This document shows, piece by piece, positions 42,459-51,022 of a stretch of 64,000 nucleotides of DNA. How positions within the stretch are numbered: position 1 is the stretch's first letter; each line of letters opens with the position of its first letter. The DNA comes from Pseudomonadota bacterium (GTDB taxonomy: Bacteria > Myxococcota_A > Polyangia > Polyangiales > Polyangiaceae): assembly GCA_023423895.1 (NCBI GenBank), contig JAFAER010000001.1, positions 1 through 64,000 of the forward strand, given 5' to 3'. The notes below the pieces were generated by a model that was given only the letters and a program-made list of their open reading frames with translations, ran no database searches and had not been told where the DNA came from. The translations under genes were made by a program, and so were the position numbers.

Positions 42459-44860
42459 CCGCAGCCACCACCTCTCCCGATGCGAAGGCGGCGCTCGATC
42501 CGGATGACGCCAGTGCAGGGCCAGGCGCCAAGGCACTGAGCATCACCTACGAGGACAAGACGCCGCTTTGGTTCGTCGGCGCCTCGATCGTCTGGGGCAT
42601 CGTCGGAATGCTCGTTGGCGTCGTCGTCGCCCTGCAGCTCGCTTGGGCGCCCGCGAACATCCACTCGACGATGAGCTTCGGGCGCCTCCGCCCCCTTCAC
42701 ACGAACGCCGTCATCTTCGCGTTCGTCGGCAACATGATGTTCGCCGGCATCTATCACTCGACGCAGCGGCTCCTGAAGACGCGGACGGCGAGTGACCTCC
42801 TCTCGAAGATCCACTTCTGGGGCTGGCAGCTCATCATCGTCGCGGCGGCCGTGACGCTCCCGCTGGGGTTCACGCAAGGAAAGGAATACGCCGAGCTCGA
42901 GTGGCCGGTCGACATCGCGATCACGCTCGTGTGGGTCGTCTTCGCGATCAACTTCTTCTGGACGATCGCAAAGCGGAACGAGAAGCACCTCTACGTCGCG
43001 ATCTGGTTCTACATCGCCACGATCGTCACCGTCGCGATCCTGCACATCGTCAACTCGCTCGCCATCCCGGTCATCGGGAGCACGCTGAAGAGCTACTCGG
43101 TGTACGGCGGCGCGCAGGATGCGCTCGTGCAGTGGTGGTACGGCCACAACGCGGTCGCCTTCTTCCTGACGACCCCGGTGCTCGGCATCATGTACTACTA
43201 CCTGCCCAAGGCGGCGGGTCGGCCGGTCTACAGCTACCGGCTCAGCATCATCCACTTCTGGGCGCTGATCTTCGTCTACATCTGGGCGGGGCCGCACCAC
43301 CTACTCAACACGGCGCTGCCCGACTGGGCGCAAACGCTCGGCATGATCTTCAGCCTGATGCTGTGGGCGCCGAGCTGGGGCGGCATGCTCAACGGCCTGC
43401 TCACGCTGCGCGGCGGCTGGTCGAAGCTCCGCGTCGACCCCGTCCTCAAGTTCTTCGCCGCCGGCGTGACCTTCTATGGCATGGCGACGTTCGAGGGACC
43501 GCTGCTCTCGATCAAGAGCGTCTCAGGTCTTGCACACTACACGGACTGGATCATCGGCCACGTCCACGCGGGCGCGCTCGGCTGGAACGGCTTCATGGCC
43601 GCCGGCATGTTCTACTTCCTCGTCCCGAAGCTCGTCGGCCGTGAGCTCTACTCGCGCCGCCTCGCCGACCTCCACTTCTGGCTCGGGACGTTCGGCATCC
43701 TCCTCTACATCGTCGCGATGTGGATCAGCGGCATCAACCAGGGGCTCATGTGGCGCGCCACGAACCCCGACGGCTCGCTGATGTACCCCACGTTCGTCGA
43801 GACGCTCATCGCGATCAAGCCGATGTACTGGATGCGCCTCGTCGGCGGCTCGATGTACCTCGTCGGCATGCTGATGATGGGCTACAACCTGGCCCGCACG
43901 ATCGCCGGCGCGAAGCTCGTCGAGACGCGCGTGAACGTCGTCCCGCTCGCCAAGGCGCCCGAGGTGCCGTGGAAGGACGTCATCTTCTCCAAGCCGATCG
44001 TCATCACGGTCGTGGTGCTCGGTCTCGCCGGCGCCGGCATGGCCTCGAACGCCTTCGCCAGCCCGCTCTTCCTCGCCATCGCGTTCTTCGTCGCGCTCTT
44101 CGGAGTGTTGGCCGTCCAGCACGCCCGCAAGTCCGGCGGCGCTCCGTTCCACCGCATCCTCGAGGGCCGCGCGCTCCTCTTCACCGTCCTCTCGGCGCTC
44201 GCCGTGCTCGCCGGCGGTGTCGCGGAGCTCGTCCCCGCGCTCGTCGTGAAGCCAGTCGAGGCCGCCGACGTGAAGCCGTATCGTCCTCTCGAGCTCGAGG
44301 GCCGCGACGTCTTCATCGCGGAGGGTTGTTACACCTGCCACTCGCAGATGATCCGGCCGATGCGGTTCGAGACGGTGCGCTACGGCGACCCGTCGACGCT
44401 GGCCGAGTCGTCGCTCGACCACCCCTTCCAGTGGGGCAGCAAGCGGACCGGTCCGGACCTCGCCCGCGAGGGCGGGAAGTACCCGAACCTCTGGCACTAC
44501 CGTCACATGGTCGATCCCCGCGCGATCACGCCAGGCTCGAACATGCCGCCGTACGCGCATCTCGCGAGCACGCGCGTCGACCTCGCCAAGACGAGCGACA
44601 AGATGCACGCGCTCTCGAAAGTCGGCGTCCCCTACACCGAGGCCGACATGCGCGGCGCCGAGGCCGACGCCCGCGAGCAAGCCAACGCGATCGTCGAAGA
44701 CCTCGCGAAGGAGGGTGAGGTCGTCGAGCCCGACACGCAGATGGTCGCCGTCATCTCGTACCTGCAGCGCCTCGGCAAGAAGGGTGAGGCGAAGAAGGTT
44801 CCCGTGGAAGGCGTCTCGATGAAGGACGTCCCGCAGACCGGAGCGGAGGTGTCGCAATGA
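42455..44860 (+). CDS. ccoNO: Fused cbb3 oxidase subunits CcoN-CcoO
   Basis: This 801-residue fusion has residues ~30-490 as the catalytic heme-copper subunit CcoN, with HTNAVIFAFVGN, copper ligands in WYGHNAVAFFLTT and GPHHLLNT, and heme ligands in GHVHAGALGWNG. Three more helices connect to CcoO, a monoheme cytochrome c with CYTCH at 625-629 (AEGCYTCHSQMIRPMRFET, GPDLAREGGKYPNLWHYRHM, SNMPPYAHL). Most cbb3 operons encode these separately; fused ccoNO is known in Bacteroidetes and some deltaproteobacteria. It reduces O2 to water with high affinity. It overlaps ccoS and ccoQ by 4 bp each. Confidence 0.95.
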   Translation: MTAATTSPDAKAALDPDDASAGPGAKALSITYEDKTPLWFVGASIVWGIVGMLVGVVVALQLAWAPANIHSTMSFGRLRPLHTNAVIFAFVGNMMFAGIYHSTQRLLKTRTASDLLSKIHFWGWQLIIVAAAVTLPLGFTQGKEYAELEWPVDIAITLVWVVFAINFFWTIAKRNEKHLYVAIWFYIATIVTVAILHIVNSLAIPVIGSTLKSYSVYGGAQDALVQWWYGHNAVAFFLTTPVLGIMYYYLPKAAGRPVYSYRLSIIHFWALIFVYIWAGPHHLLNTALPDWAQTLGMIFSLMLWAPSWGGMLNGLLTLRGGWSKLRVDPVLKFFAAGVTFYGMATFEGPLLSIKSVSGLAHYTDWIIGHVHAGALGWNGFMAAGMFYFLVPKLVGRELYSRRLADLHFWLGTFGILLYIVAMWISGINQGLMWRATNPDGSLMYPTFVETLIAIKPMYWMRLVGGSMYLVGMLMMGYNLARTIAGAKLVETRVNVVPLAKAPEVPWKDVIFSKPIVITVVVLGLAGAGMASNAFASPLFLAIAFFVALFGVLAVQHARKSGGAPFHRILEGRALLFTVLSALAVLAGGVAELVPALVVKPVEAADVKPYRPLELEGRDVFIAEGCYTCHSQMIRPMRFETVRYGDPSTLAESSLDHPFQWGSKRTGPDLAREGGKYPNLWHYRHMVDPRAITPGSNMPPYAHLASTRVDLAKTSDKMHALSKVGVPYTEADMRGAEADAREQANAIVEDLAKEGEVVEPDTQMVAVISYLQRLGKKGEAKKVPVEGVSMKDVPQTGAEVSQ

Positions 44861-45039
44861 AGTCCGAGCTCCTGTCTATCCTCGCGAAAAGCCCCCTTCT
44901 CGCCCTCCCCCTCTTCGCCTTCGTCCTCTTCCTCGTCGTGTTCACGACCGTGCTGTTCGTGACCATGAGCAGGCGAGCGCGGGCGTACGAGCCGATTGCT
45001 CGACTCCCTCTCGACGACGACTCCGGAGACCGATCATGA
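44857..45039 (+). CDS. ccoQ: cbb3 oxidase small subunit CcoQ
   Basis: This 60-residue protein has one membrane helix (LLALPLFAFVLFLVVFTTVLFV) and a basic-then-acidic tail (MSRRARAYEPIARLPLDDD), typical of CcoQ/FixQ, which stabilises the oxidase. Both ends overlap their neighbours by 4 bp. Confidence 0.85.
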   Translation: MKSELLSILAKSPLLALPLFAFVLFLVVFTTVLFVTMSRRARAYEPIARLPLDDDSGDRS

Positions 45040-45635
45040 AGAACAAGCACGTCACCGACAATCGAGACGACCAGGACGTCGATCGCGTCATTCACGAGGT
45101 CGACGGCATCCAGGAGTACGACAACAAGCTGCCGAACTGGTGGCTCTACACGCTGTACGGCGCGATCGTCTTCGCGACCGGCTACTGGTACTCGTACGAG
45201 ATCCTCGGGGCGGGGGCCTCACCGCAGCAGGCATACCAGGCCGAGCTCGATCGCGAAGCCGCCGAGAAGGCGACGCAGCTCACCGTGGGCGAAGCGACCC
45301 CGGAGGCGCTCGTCGCGCTGTCGAAGGATCCGAACGCGGTCGCGCTCGGGAAGCAAGTATTCACCTCGACGTGCGCGGCCTGCCATCGCAACGACGGCGG
45401 CGGCGTCGTCGGACCGAACCTCACCGACGACTTCTGGTTGCATGGCAGCTCACCCGACAAGATCTACAAGACGATCGCGTCGGGCGTGCCGGACAAGGGA
45501 ATGCCGGCGTGGCAGCCGCAGCTCGGCGCGCTGAAGACGCAGGCCGTGACGGCCTACGTCCTCGGCCTCAAAGGCACGAACGTGGCGGGCGGAAAGGCCC
45601 CGCAAGGCGAGCGCGACACGCTCTCGGCTCGCTGA
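45036..45635 (+). CDS. ccoP: cbb3 oxidase subunit CcoP, monoheme form
   Basis: In this 199-residue protein the N terminus DGIQEYDNKLPNWWLYTLYG is the CcoP signature and enters one membrane helix. A single cytochrome c domain follows with CAACH and axial Met region KGMPAWQPQL. Classical CcoP has two heme domains; this one has one, so electron entry differs or relies on other cytochromes. Its ATG overlaps ccoQ by 4 bp. Confidence 0.9.
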   Translation: MKNKHVTDNRDDQDVDRVIHEVDGIQEYDNKLPNWWLYTLYGAIVFATGYWYSYEILGAGASPQQAYQAELDREAAEKATQLTVGEATPEALVALSKDPNAVALGKQVFTSTCAACHRNDGGGVVGPNLTDDFWLHGSSPDKIYKTIASGVPDKGMPAWQPQLGALKTQAVTAYVLGLKGTNVAGGKAPQGERDTLSAR

Positions 45636-45646
45636 CGGCGCATATC

Positions 45647-47053
45647 ATGGCGAACCTCCGACTTCCGATCGTCGATCAGCCTCCACTACGACCGAACCGC
45701 GCGCCTGGCAGCGGCTCGCTCGGCAAGGACGGCCGTCGCCGGCGTCCTTATCCCGCCGACGTCAGCGGACGCTGGCTCCGTGCCCGCCGCGCGGTCTACT
45801 ACGCGCTCATCGCGGTCTGGGCCGCGCTGCCGTGGATCCCGATCGGAGGTCATCCCGCCGTCTTCCTCGACGTCGACCGTCGCCACTTCTACCTCTTCGG
45901 CGCCACGTTCAACGCGCAGGACGTCTGGCTCCTCTTCTTCGCGGTCTCCGGGTTCGCCTTCGGCCTGCTCTACATGACGTCGCTGCTCGGCCGCGTCTGG
46001 TGCGGCTGGGCGTGCCCGCAGACGGTGTTCATCGAAGGCATCTTCCGGCCGATCGAGCGGCTCGTGAACGGGCCGCGCAACACGGCCCTCGAGCGCAAGA
46101 ATAGGCCGTTCGGCTTCGACGCTGCTTGGCGGCTCGTCGTGACGCACGGGCTGTACGTGCTCGCGTCGGTGTTCGCCGCCCACGTGTTCCTCGCGTACTT
46201 CGTCTCGCTTCCCGGGCTCTGGACGATGATGCGTACCGGCCCCGCTGCCCATCCGGAGGCCTTCGCGTGGATGCTCGGCTCGACCGCGCTCTTCTACGGG
46301 ACGTTCGGGATCTTCCGCGAGCAGTTCTGCGTCGTGATGTGTCCGTACGGACGCCTGCAGTCCGTGCTCACCGACGATGACTCGCTCGTCGTCGGCTACG
46401 ACGAGCGGCGCGGCGAGCCTCGCGGCAAGGCGAAGACGCCCGGACGCGGCGACTGCGTCGACTGCAACCGCTGCGTCGTCGTCTGCCCGACCGGCATCGA
46501 CATCCGCGACGGCCTGCAGCTCGACTGCATCGCCTGCACGGCTTGTATCGATGCCTGCGACGACGTGATGGATCGGCTCGGGCAGCCGCGCGGCTTGATC
46601 CGCTACGACTCACTGCGCGGTCTCCGCGGAGAGAAGCGGAGGATCATCCGTCCCACGCTCGTCGTTTACACGGTCCTGCTCGTCGTCGGCATCATCGTCG
46701 CGACCCTCGCCGTCGGGCGGCGCGATCCGTTCGAGGCAAACGTGCTCCGGCTCCCGGGCGCGCCGTACACGCGCGAAGGCGGCACGCTGCGAAACGGCTA
46801 CGAGCTCCACCTCGTGAACAAGGACTCGAAGCCCGCGACGTTCGTCGTGACGCCGCTCGTGTCGGAAGATCTCGCGGCCATCGTGCCGATGCGTGAGGTC
46901 GAGATCGAACCGCTCGGCAGCCGGCGCGTCCCGTTCTTCGTGACGATGGACGCCGACCGCTTCACGAACGATCGCCCCATCGTCGTTCGCATCGAGAGCA
47001 ACGGTTCGAAGAAGGAAGTCACGACCAAGTTCCTCGGAGCACGCCAGCCATGA
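45647..47053 (+). CDS. ccoG: Polyferredoxin-like maturation protein CcoG
   Basis: This 468-residue membrane protein reduces Cu(II) for cbb3 assembly. It has about five membrane helices, GRVWCGWACPQTVF and CVVMCPYGRLQ, then two ferredoxin-type clusters: CVDCNRCVVVCPTGID and CIACTACIDACD. An immunoglobulin-like periplasmic C-terminal domain closes the protein. ATG 45647 opens the normal-length protein. It overlaps the SafE-like gene by 4 bp. CcoH, usually next to CcoG, is not seen. Confidence 0.93.
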   Translation: MANLRLPIVDQPPLRPNRAPGSGSLGKDGRRRRPYPADVSGRWLRARRAVYYALIAVWAALPWIPIGGHPAVFLDVDRRHFYLFGATFNAQDVWLLFFAVSGFAFGLLYMTSLLGRVWCGWACPQTVFIEGIFRPIERLVNGPRNTALERKNRPFGFDAAWRLVVTHGLYVLASVFAAHVFLAYFVSLPGLWTMMRTGPAAHPEAFAWMLGSTALFYGTFGIFREQFCVVMCPYGRLQSVLTDDDSLVVGYDERRGEPRGKAKTPGRGDCVDCNRCVVVCPTGIDIRDGLQLDCIACTACIDACDDVMDRLGQPRGLIRYDSLRGLRGEKRRIIRPTLVVYTVLLVVGIIVATLAVGRRDPFEANVLRLPGAPYTREGGTLRNGYELHLVNKDSKPATFVVTPLVSEDLAAIVPMREVEIEPLGSRRVPFFVTMDADRFTNDRPIVVRIESNGSKKEVTTKFLGARQP

Positions 47054-47751
47054 GCGCCCTCGTCGTCTCTGCTCTTTTCATGGGTGTCTTCGGCGGCGCG
47101 CACTGCGTCGCGATGTGCGGTGGAGTTTCGTCGCTGCTCTGCACCGGGCAGCCTTCACCGTCGTCGCGCTACTCGCTCGCTTACAACGCCGGGCGCGTCG
47201 CGAGCTACACGCTCCTCGGCCTCGCCGCGGGCGCGCTCGGCTCGTCGAGCTTCGGACTCCCGGCGGACGTCGTCCGCTTCGGGCTCCGTGCGCTCGCCGC
47301 GATCTGCATGTTGACCGTCGGGCTTCATCTCGTGGGCTTGCCCTCGTTCGTGAAAGCGCTCGAGAAGGCGGGCGCGCCCATCTGGCGCCGAGTCGCGCCG
47401 CTCGCGCGCCGGCTCTTGCCACTCCGCACGCCCTGGCATGCGCTCGCAGCCGGCGGACTCTGGGCGTTCATGCCGTGCGGTTTGCTCTACGGTGCGCTCG
47501 CCCTCGCCGCGAGCGCAGAGTCCCCGGTGATGGGCGCGATGACGATGGCAGCGTTCGGTCTCGGCACCTTGCCCGTGATGCTCGCCGTCGGCCTCCTCGC
47601 GCGCCGCGTCGTTGGTGCGTTCGCGCGAACGTGGGTCCGCCGCTCGGCCGGCGCCGTCGTGCTCGCCTTCGGCCTCTGGTCGACGGCGGGCCTGGCGAGC
47701 CAGGTCGGTCTGACCGGCAGCCACACGCACGCGTGCTGCCCGAGGCCTTGA
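47050..47751 (+). CDS. Sulfite exporter TauE/SafE family-like protein in cbb3 operon
   Basis: This 233-residue inner-membrane protein has six hydrophobic segments. The start GVFGGAHCVAMCGGVSSLLC is the Cys/His metal motif of the SafE/UreH-like group that often accompanies cbb3 maturation genes. A second conserved part is GLWAFMPCGLLYGALALAA. Transport or handling of copper or thiols during oxidase maturation is likely from context; sulfite export is not supported. It is the last gene of the operon. Confidence 0.85.
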   Translation: MSALVVSALFMGVFGGAHCVAMCGGVSSLLCTGQPSPSSRYSLAYNAGRVASYTLLGLAAGALGSSSFGLPADVVRFGLRALAAICMLTVGLHLVGLPSFVKALEKAGAPIWRRVAPLARRLLPLRTPWHALAAGGLWAFMPCGLLYGALALAASAESPVMGAMTMAAFGLGTLPVMLAVGLLARRVVGAFARTWVRRSAGAVVLAFGLWSTAGLASQVGLTGSHTHACCPRP

Positions 47752-47966
47752 GCTCATCGTCGACGGAGCGTCGAACCGCCCGGCCGCTTCGCGCAGCGAG
47801 CTGAACCGCGGCGCTGAGGCAGGAGCGCTCACCTGACGCATCGTGAGCCCGAGTGCCGAGCGCGCCGCTGAGGTAGCGGCGGCCTGATGGGCCGGCGCCA
47901 AGCGGGCAACGAAGCTCGATCCGCGAAGAGCGAGCAGAGGCACATGCTTTGCGTCGATTCGTCGTC

Positions 47967-48611
47967 ATGGCGACGGCGACCACGGACGCACGACTCCGGG
48001 AGCGACCGCGAGCGGTGCGCGGTCGTGATCCGGAGCTCGCTCGCTCGCCGTGGCGCGTGTGGAACGACCTGTCCGCGCGCGACCTCGTGCGTGTGCCGGG
48101 TCTGCTCAGCCTCTCTCGGATCCCGCTCGCCGCAGCGTTCCCGCTCACGTTGGGGCATGCCGCCTGGGGGATCGGCGTGCTTCTCGTCGCCGGCGCGACC
48201 GATTTGCTCGACGGCTGGTACGCGCGGAGGTTCCACCAAGAGTCGCGTACCGGTGCGGCCCTCGATGGCTTGACGGACAAGGTCTTCGTCGTCACGGTCG
48301 TCGGCTCGTTGACCGCGTTCGGCGCGATGACGCTCCCGGAGGTGCTGCTGCTCGGCACGCGCGAGATCGGCGAGGCCGCGCTCGCGGTCCGGCTCGCCGT
48401 CGATCCGCGCCGCCAGCGCGTACGCGTTCGCTCGGCCAATCTCGCAGGCAAGCTCGCGACGACGCTCCAGTACACGGCCGTCGTGGCGATCCTCCTCGGG
48501 CTCGAGCGACGCGGCCTTCTCGTCGGCGCAACGGCGCTCGCCGGCTTGGTGGCGACCGCCACGTACTGGATGCGCGACGTCGAGGCCCTCCGCCCGGCGA
48601 AGGCGCGTTGA
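47967..48611 (+). CDS. CDP-alcohol phosphatidyltransferase
   Basis: This 214-residue membrane enzyme transfers a phosphatidyl group from CDP-diacylglycerol to an alcohol. The full catalytic motif is seen in TDLLDGWYARR...GAALDGLTDK (D-x2-D-G-x2-A-R-x8-G-x3-D-x3-D). About five hydrophobic helices are present. It resembles PgsA (phosphatidylglycerophosphate synthase), but substrate cannot be fixed from sequence. The ATG at 47967 was chosen over a TTG six codons earlier. The gene is convergent with the small gene at 48659. Confidence 0.85.
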   Translation: MATATTDARLRERPRAVRGRDPELARSPWRVWNDLSARDLVRVPGLLSLSRIPLAAAFPLTLGHAAWGIGVLLVAGATDLLDGWYARRFHQESRTGAALDGLTDKVFVVTVVGSLTAFGAMTLPEVLLLGTREIGEAALAVRLAVDPRRQRVRVRSANLAGKLATTLQYTAVVAILLGLERRGLLVGATALAGLVATATYWMRDVEALRPAKAR

Positions 48612-48613
48612 CT

Positions 48614-48655
48614 CGCCGCGGGCGCGATCAGAAGAGCTCGTGGGCGCGCGGCGAA
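48614..48655. terminator. Inverted repeat between convergent genes
   Basis: TCGCCGCG (48614-48621) pairs with CGCGGCGA (48648-48655) around a 26-nt loop. It lies exactly between the phosphatidyltransferase stop and the stop of the small minus-strand gene, so it may terminate both. No U-tract is present. Confidence 0.35.
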
Positions 48656-48658
48656 GCC

Positions 48659-48883
48659 TCAGACCGAGTTGCGACCGTTCGCTCCGGGAACCACGCGGAG
48701 ACCGCGAAGCTGGAACAGGTCTTCGATCGACACGATGCGTGAGCCCTCTTCGGCGCGGGCCGCGACGCGCCGCGTCCCGGATTCCGGCTCGGCGTCGCGA
48801 GCGTTCGCCGCGACGTGGAGCTCTCTGAACCTGTGCGGCGCCCCGCGTCGGGCTTCTGCGTTTCGATGACCTTTGTACGACAT
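48659..48883 (-). CDS. Small protein downstream of flhB, unknown
   Basis: This is a 74-residue basic protein. ATG 48883 follows GGGAG with good spacing and begins 17 bp after the flhB stop, so it is probably the last gene of the fliN-flhB operon. The N-terminal half is Arg/His-rich, and the C-terminal half, GSRIVSIEDLFQLRGLRVVPG, has ordinary protein composition. No known domain was recognised. Confidence 0.45.
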   Translation of the reverse strand: MSYKGHRNAEARRGAPHRFRELHVAANARDAEPESGTRRVAARAEEGSRIVSIEDLFQLRGLRVVPGANGRNSV

Positions 48884-48900
48884 CTCGATCTCCCTACATC

Positions 48901-49980
48901 TCAACGCCGAAGAGCCTGCGCTCGTCCTCGCCCACGGAGCCGGTAGACGAACGCGAGCACCCGAGCGACGGCAGCAAAGTGCGCCGCCGGCACCGGCCGT
49001 CCGATCTGCACTTCCGCGTCGAGCGCACGCGCGAGCCGTCGGTTCTCCATGATGGGGATCCCGTGCTTGCGCGCCTCGGCGCGGATGCGCAGAGCCACGT
49101 CGTCGTGGCCTTTGGCGATGACGATCGGCGTAGCGTCTTTCGGTCCGTAGCGAAGCGCGACCGCGACGTGCGTCGGGTTCGTCACGACGACGTCGGCGTT
49201 CTTCACCGCGCTCATCGCGCGCTTCTTCGCGAGCGCCTTCGCCCGCGCCTTCATCCGGGCCTTTGCCTTCGGATCGCCGTCCGACTGCTTCGACTCGTCT
49301 TCCCGCTCCTTGCGGGTCATCTTCATGTCACGCGACGTCGTGTACCAGCTCTGCGCGTAGTCGAGCCCCGCGACGAGGACGAGTACGCCGGTGACCATGC
49401 CGATCATCCGACCGAGCGCGCCGAGCATCACAGGCACCCCCGCCTCGAGCGGCACGCGGGCGAGCGCGACGAGCAGCGGAAGCTCTTTCGACAGCGCGTG
49501 CCAGGCGACGCCGCCGACGGCGACGACACGCGCGACCGCGACCGCGGTCTCGCTCGCGGCGCGCTTCGGGGAGAAGAAGCGCCCGAAGCCCTTCGTCGGA
49601 TCGAGCCGCGAGGCGTCGGGCTTGAGCAGCTCCGTGTACGTCTTGAACCCGGACTGAGCCAGCCCGACCGCGATCGAAGCGCCTACGGCCGCGAGGATGG
49701 CCGCACCGGAGAGCATCGCGAGCTCACGACCGGCGTACGCGAGGACGTAGGCGGGGCCGAGCCGGTCGAGGGCACGGAGGTCCCCGAGCGTCCCGAACAT
49801 GAGTCGTCGGGTCCCCTCCGCGATCTGCGGCCCCGAGCCAGCCAGCACACCCATGACGGCAACAGTCGCGACGACACCTCCGGCGTCACGTGACTTGGCG
49901 AACCGCCCCTGCTTGCGGAACTCCTCCCGCCGCTGATCGGTCGGTTCATATGTCCTGTCGCCCGTATCGCTGGAGCTCAT
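48901..49980 (-). CDS. flhB: Flagellar export switch protein FlhB
   Basis: This 359-residue membrane protein switches export specificity from hook to filament. After EPTDQRREEFRKQGRFAKSRD come four hydrophobic segments and a charged linker. The autocleavage motif NPTH is at 268-271 (VVVTNPTHVAVALRY), followed by KGHDDVALRIRAEARKHGIPIMENRRLAR. It overlaps fliR by 4 bp. flhA, normally next, is 24 kb away at 24893. Confidence 0.96.
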   Translation of the reverse strand: MSSSDTGDRTYEPTDQRREEFRKQGRFAKSRDAGGVVATVAVMGVLAGSGPQIAEGTRRLMFGTLGDLRALDRLGPAYVLAYAGRELAMLSGAAILAAVGASIAVGLAQSGFKTYTELLKPDASRLDPTKGFGRFFSPKRAASETAVAVARVVAVGGVAWHALSKELPLLVALARVPLEAGVPVMLGALGRMIGMVTGVLVLVAGLDYAQSWYTTSRDMKMTRKEREDESKQSDGDPKAKARMKARAKALAKKRAMSAVKNADVVVTNPTHVAVALRYGPKDATPIVIAKGHDDVALRIRAEARKHGIPIMENRRLARALDAEVQIGRPVPAAHFAAVARVLAFVYRLRGRGRAQALRR

Positions 49981-50753
49981 GGCGCCACGACGTCTCCCAG
50001 CACGCGCTCGATGCGTGCGCCCCCGCGCTCGAGCTCGGATGCAAGCCCAACGGCGGCGTCATCGATGGAACCGAGAATGGTGAGCAGCCCTGCCGCGACG
50101 GTGATGCCCATGCCGACGCTGAACATCTGGAGCGACGGTGACGCACGCGCGACGAGCGCGAGCGCGAGCTGCACCGCGAGCGCGACGGCCATCACCGGCA
50201 GCGACAGCCGGACTCCCGCGTCGGTCGCCTGCGCGAGGAAGTCGACGAACGAGGGAGCCGCAGCTCCGATGTGGACGGCGTGGCCGAGCGGGATGGCACG
50301 GAACGACTCGAGCGCATAGGCGAGCGCGATGCGGTGCGCTCCGAGGCCGAGGAACAACAACATCGAGAAGAGCGTGACGACACGCGACGGGACGGAGTCC
50401 TCGCTGCCCAGCGCAGGGTCGTAGATCTGCCCGAACGTGAGGCCCGTCCCCTGGGCGAAGCTCGAGCCCAGGATCTCGGCGGCCGAGAACGTCACCCGGA
50501 CCGTGAAGCCCATCACGATGCCGATCCCGAGCTCGCCAGGGACGACCCCGAACAGGCCCAGGTCCAGCCCGAGATTCGGTGTCCCCGGCTGCACGGCACG
50601 CGCGATCCACGCGAGCATGAGCACGAGGCCGACCTTCACGTTGTTCGGGACGTTGCGCCCCGGGAACGGCGACGTCACCACGAACCCCGCGACACGCGCC
50701 GCCGCCAGCACGAGGGCAGCCGTCTCGGCGACTACGAATGCGGGCAGTGACAT
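49977..50753 (-). CDS. fliR: Flagellar export protein FliR
   Basis: This 258-residue component of the FliPQR export gate has about six hydrophobic segments and motifs such as FPGRNVPNNVKVGLVLMLAW, GELGIGIVMGFTVRVTFSAAEILGS and LALVARASPSLQMFSVGMGI. The ATG at 50753 overlaps the fliQ stop by one base; the longer frame upstream is an Arg-rich overlap of fliQ. It overlaps flhB by 4 bp. Confidence 0.94.
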   Translation of the reverse strand: MSLPAFVVAETAALVLAAARVAGFVVTSPFPGRNVPNNVKVGLVLMLAWIARAVQPGTPNLGLDLGLFGVVPGELGIGIVMGFTVRVTFSAAEILGSSFAQGTGLTFGQIYDPALGSEDSVPSRVVTLFSMLLFLGLGAHRIALAYALESFRAIPLGHAVHIGAAAPSFVDFLAQATDAGVRLSLPVMAVALAVQLALALVARASPSLQMFSVGMGITVAAGLLTILGSIDDAAVGLASELERGGARIERVLGDVVAP

Positions 50754-51022
50754 CACTGGACGACGTGTTCGATGGCCTGGAGTGAGCCGCGCGTGTAGTC
50801 GACGATCTTCGCGGCGAGCATCGGCCCGAGGACGATGAGCACGCCGATGACGGCGGCGACCTTCACGACGAAGCTGACGCTCGCCTCGTTGACCTGGAGC
50901 ACGGTCTGCGCGATGCCGACGACGATGCCGGCGACCAGCGCCACTGCGAGCACGGGCCCCGAGAGCCACAAGGTGACGCGCAACGCTTCGAGGACGATCG
51001 CGAGCGCCTGGTCGCCGTTCAT
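50753..51022 (-). CDS. fliQ: Flagellar export protein FliQ
   Basis: This 89-residue export-gate protein has two helices: LWLSGPVLAVALVAGIVVGI, then QTVLQVNEASVSFVVKVAAV, the conserved FliQ turn (here the usual QI..MQE appears as QTVLQVNE). The length is normal. It overlaps fliP by 4 bp and fliR by one base. Confidence 0.94.
   Translation of the reverse strand: MNGDQALAIVLEALRVTLWLSGPVLAVALVAGIVVGIAQTVLQVNEASVSFVVKVAAVIGVLIVLGPMLAAKIVDYTRGSLQAIEHVVQ

Noticed and set aside
47050..47751. Annotation as a sulfite exporter
   Set aside because: Only the family name suggests sulfite; the Cys/His start and the cbb3 operon point to metal or redox maturation.
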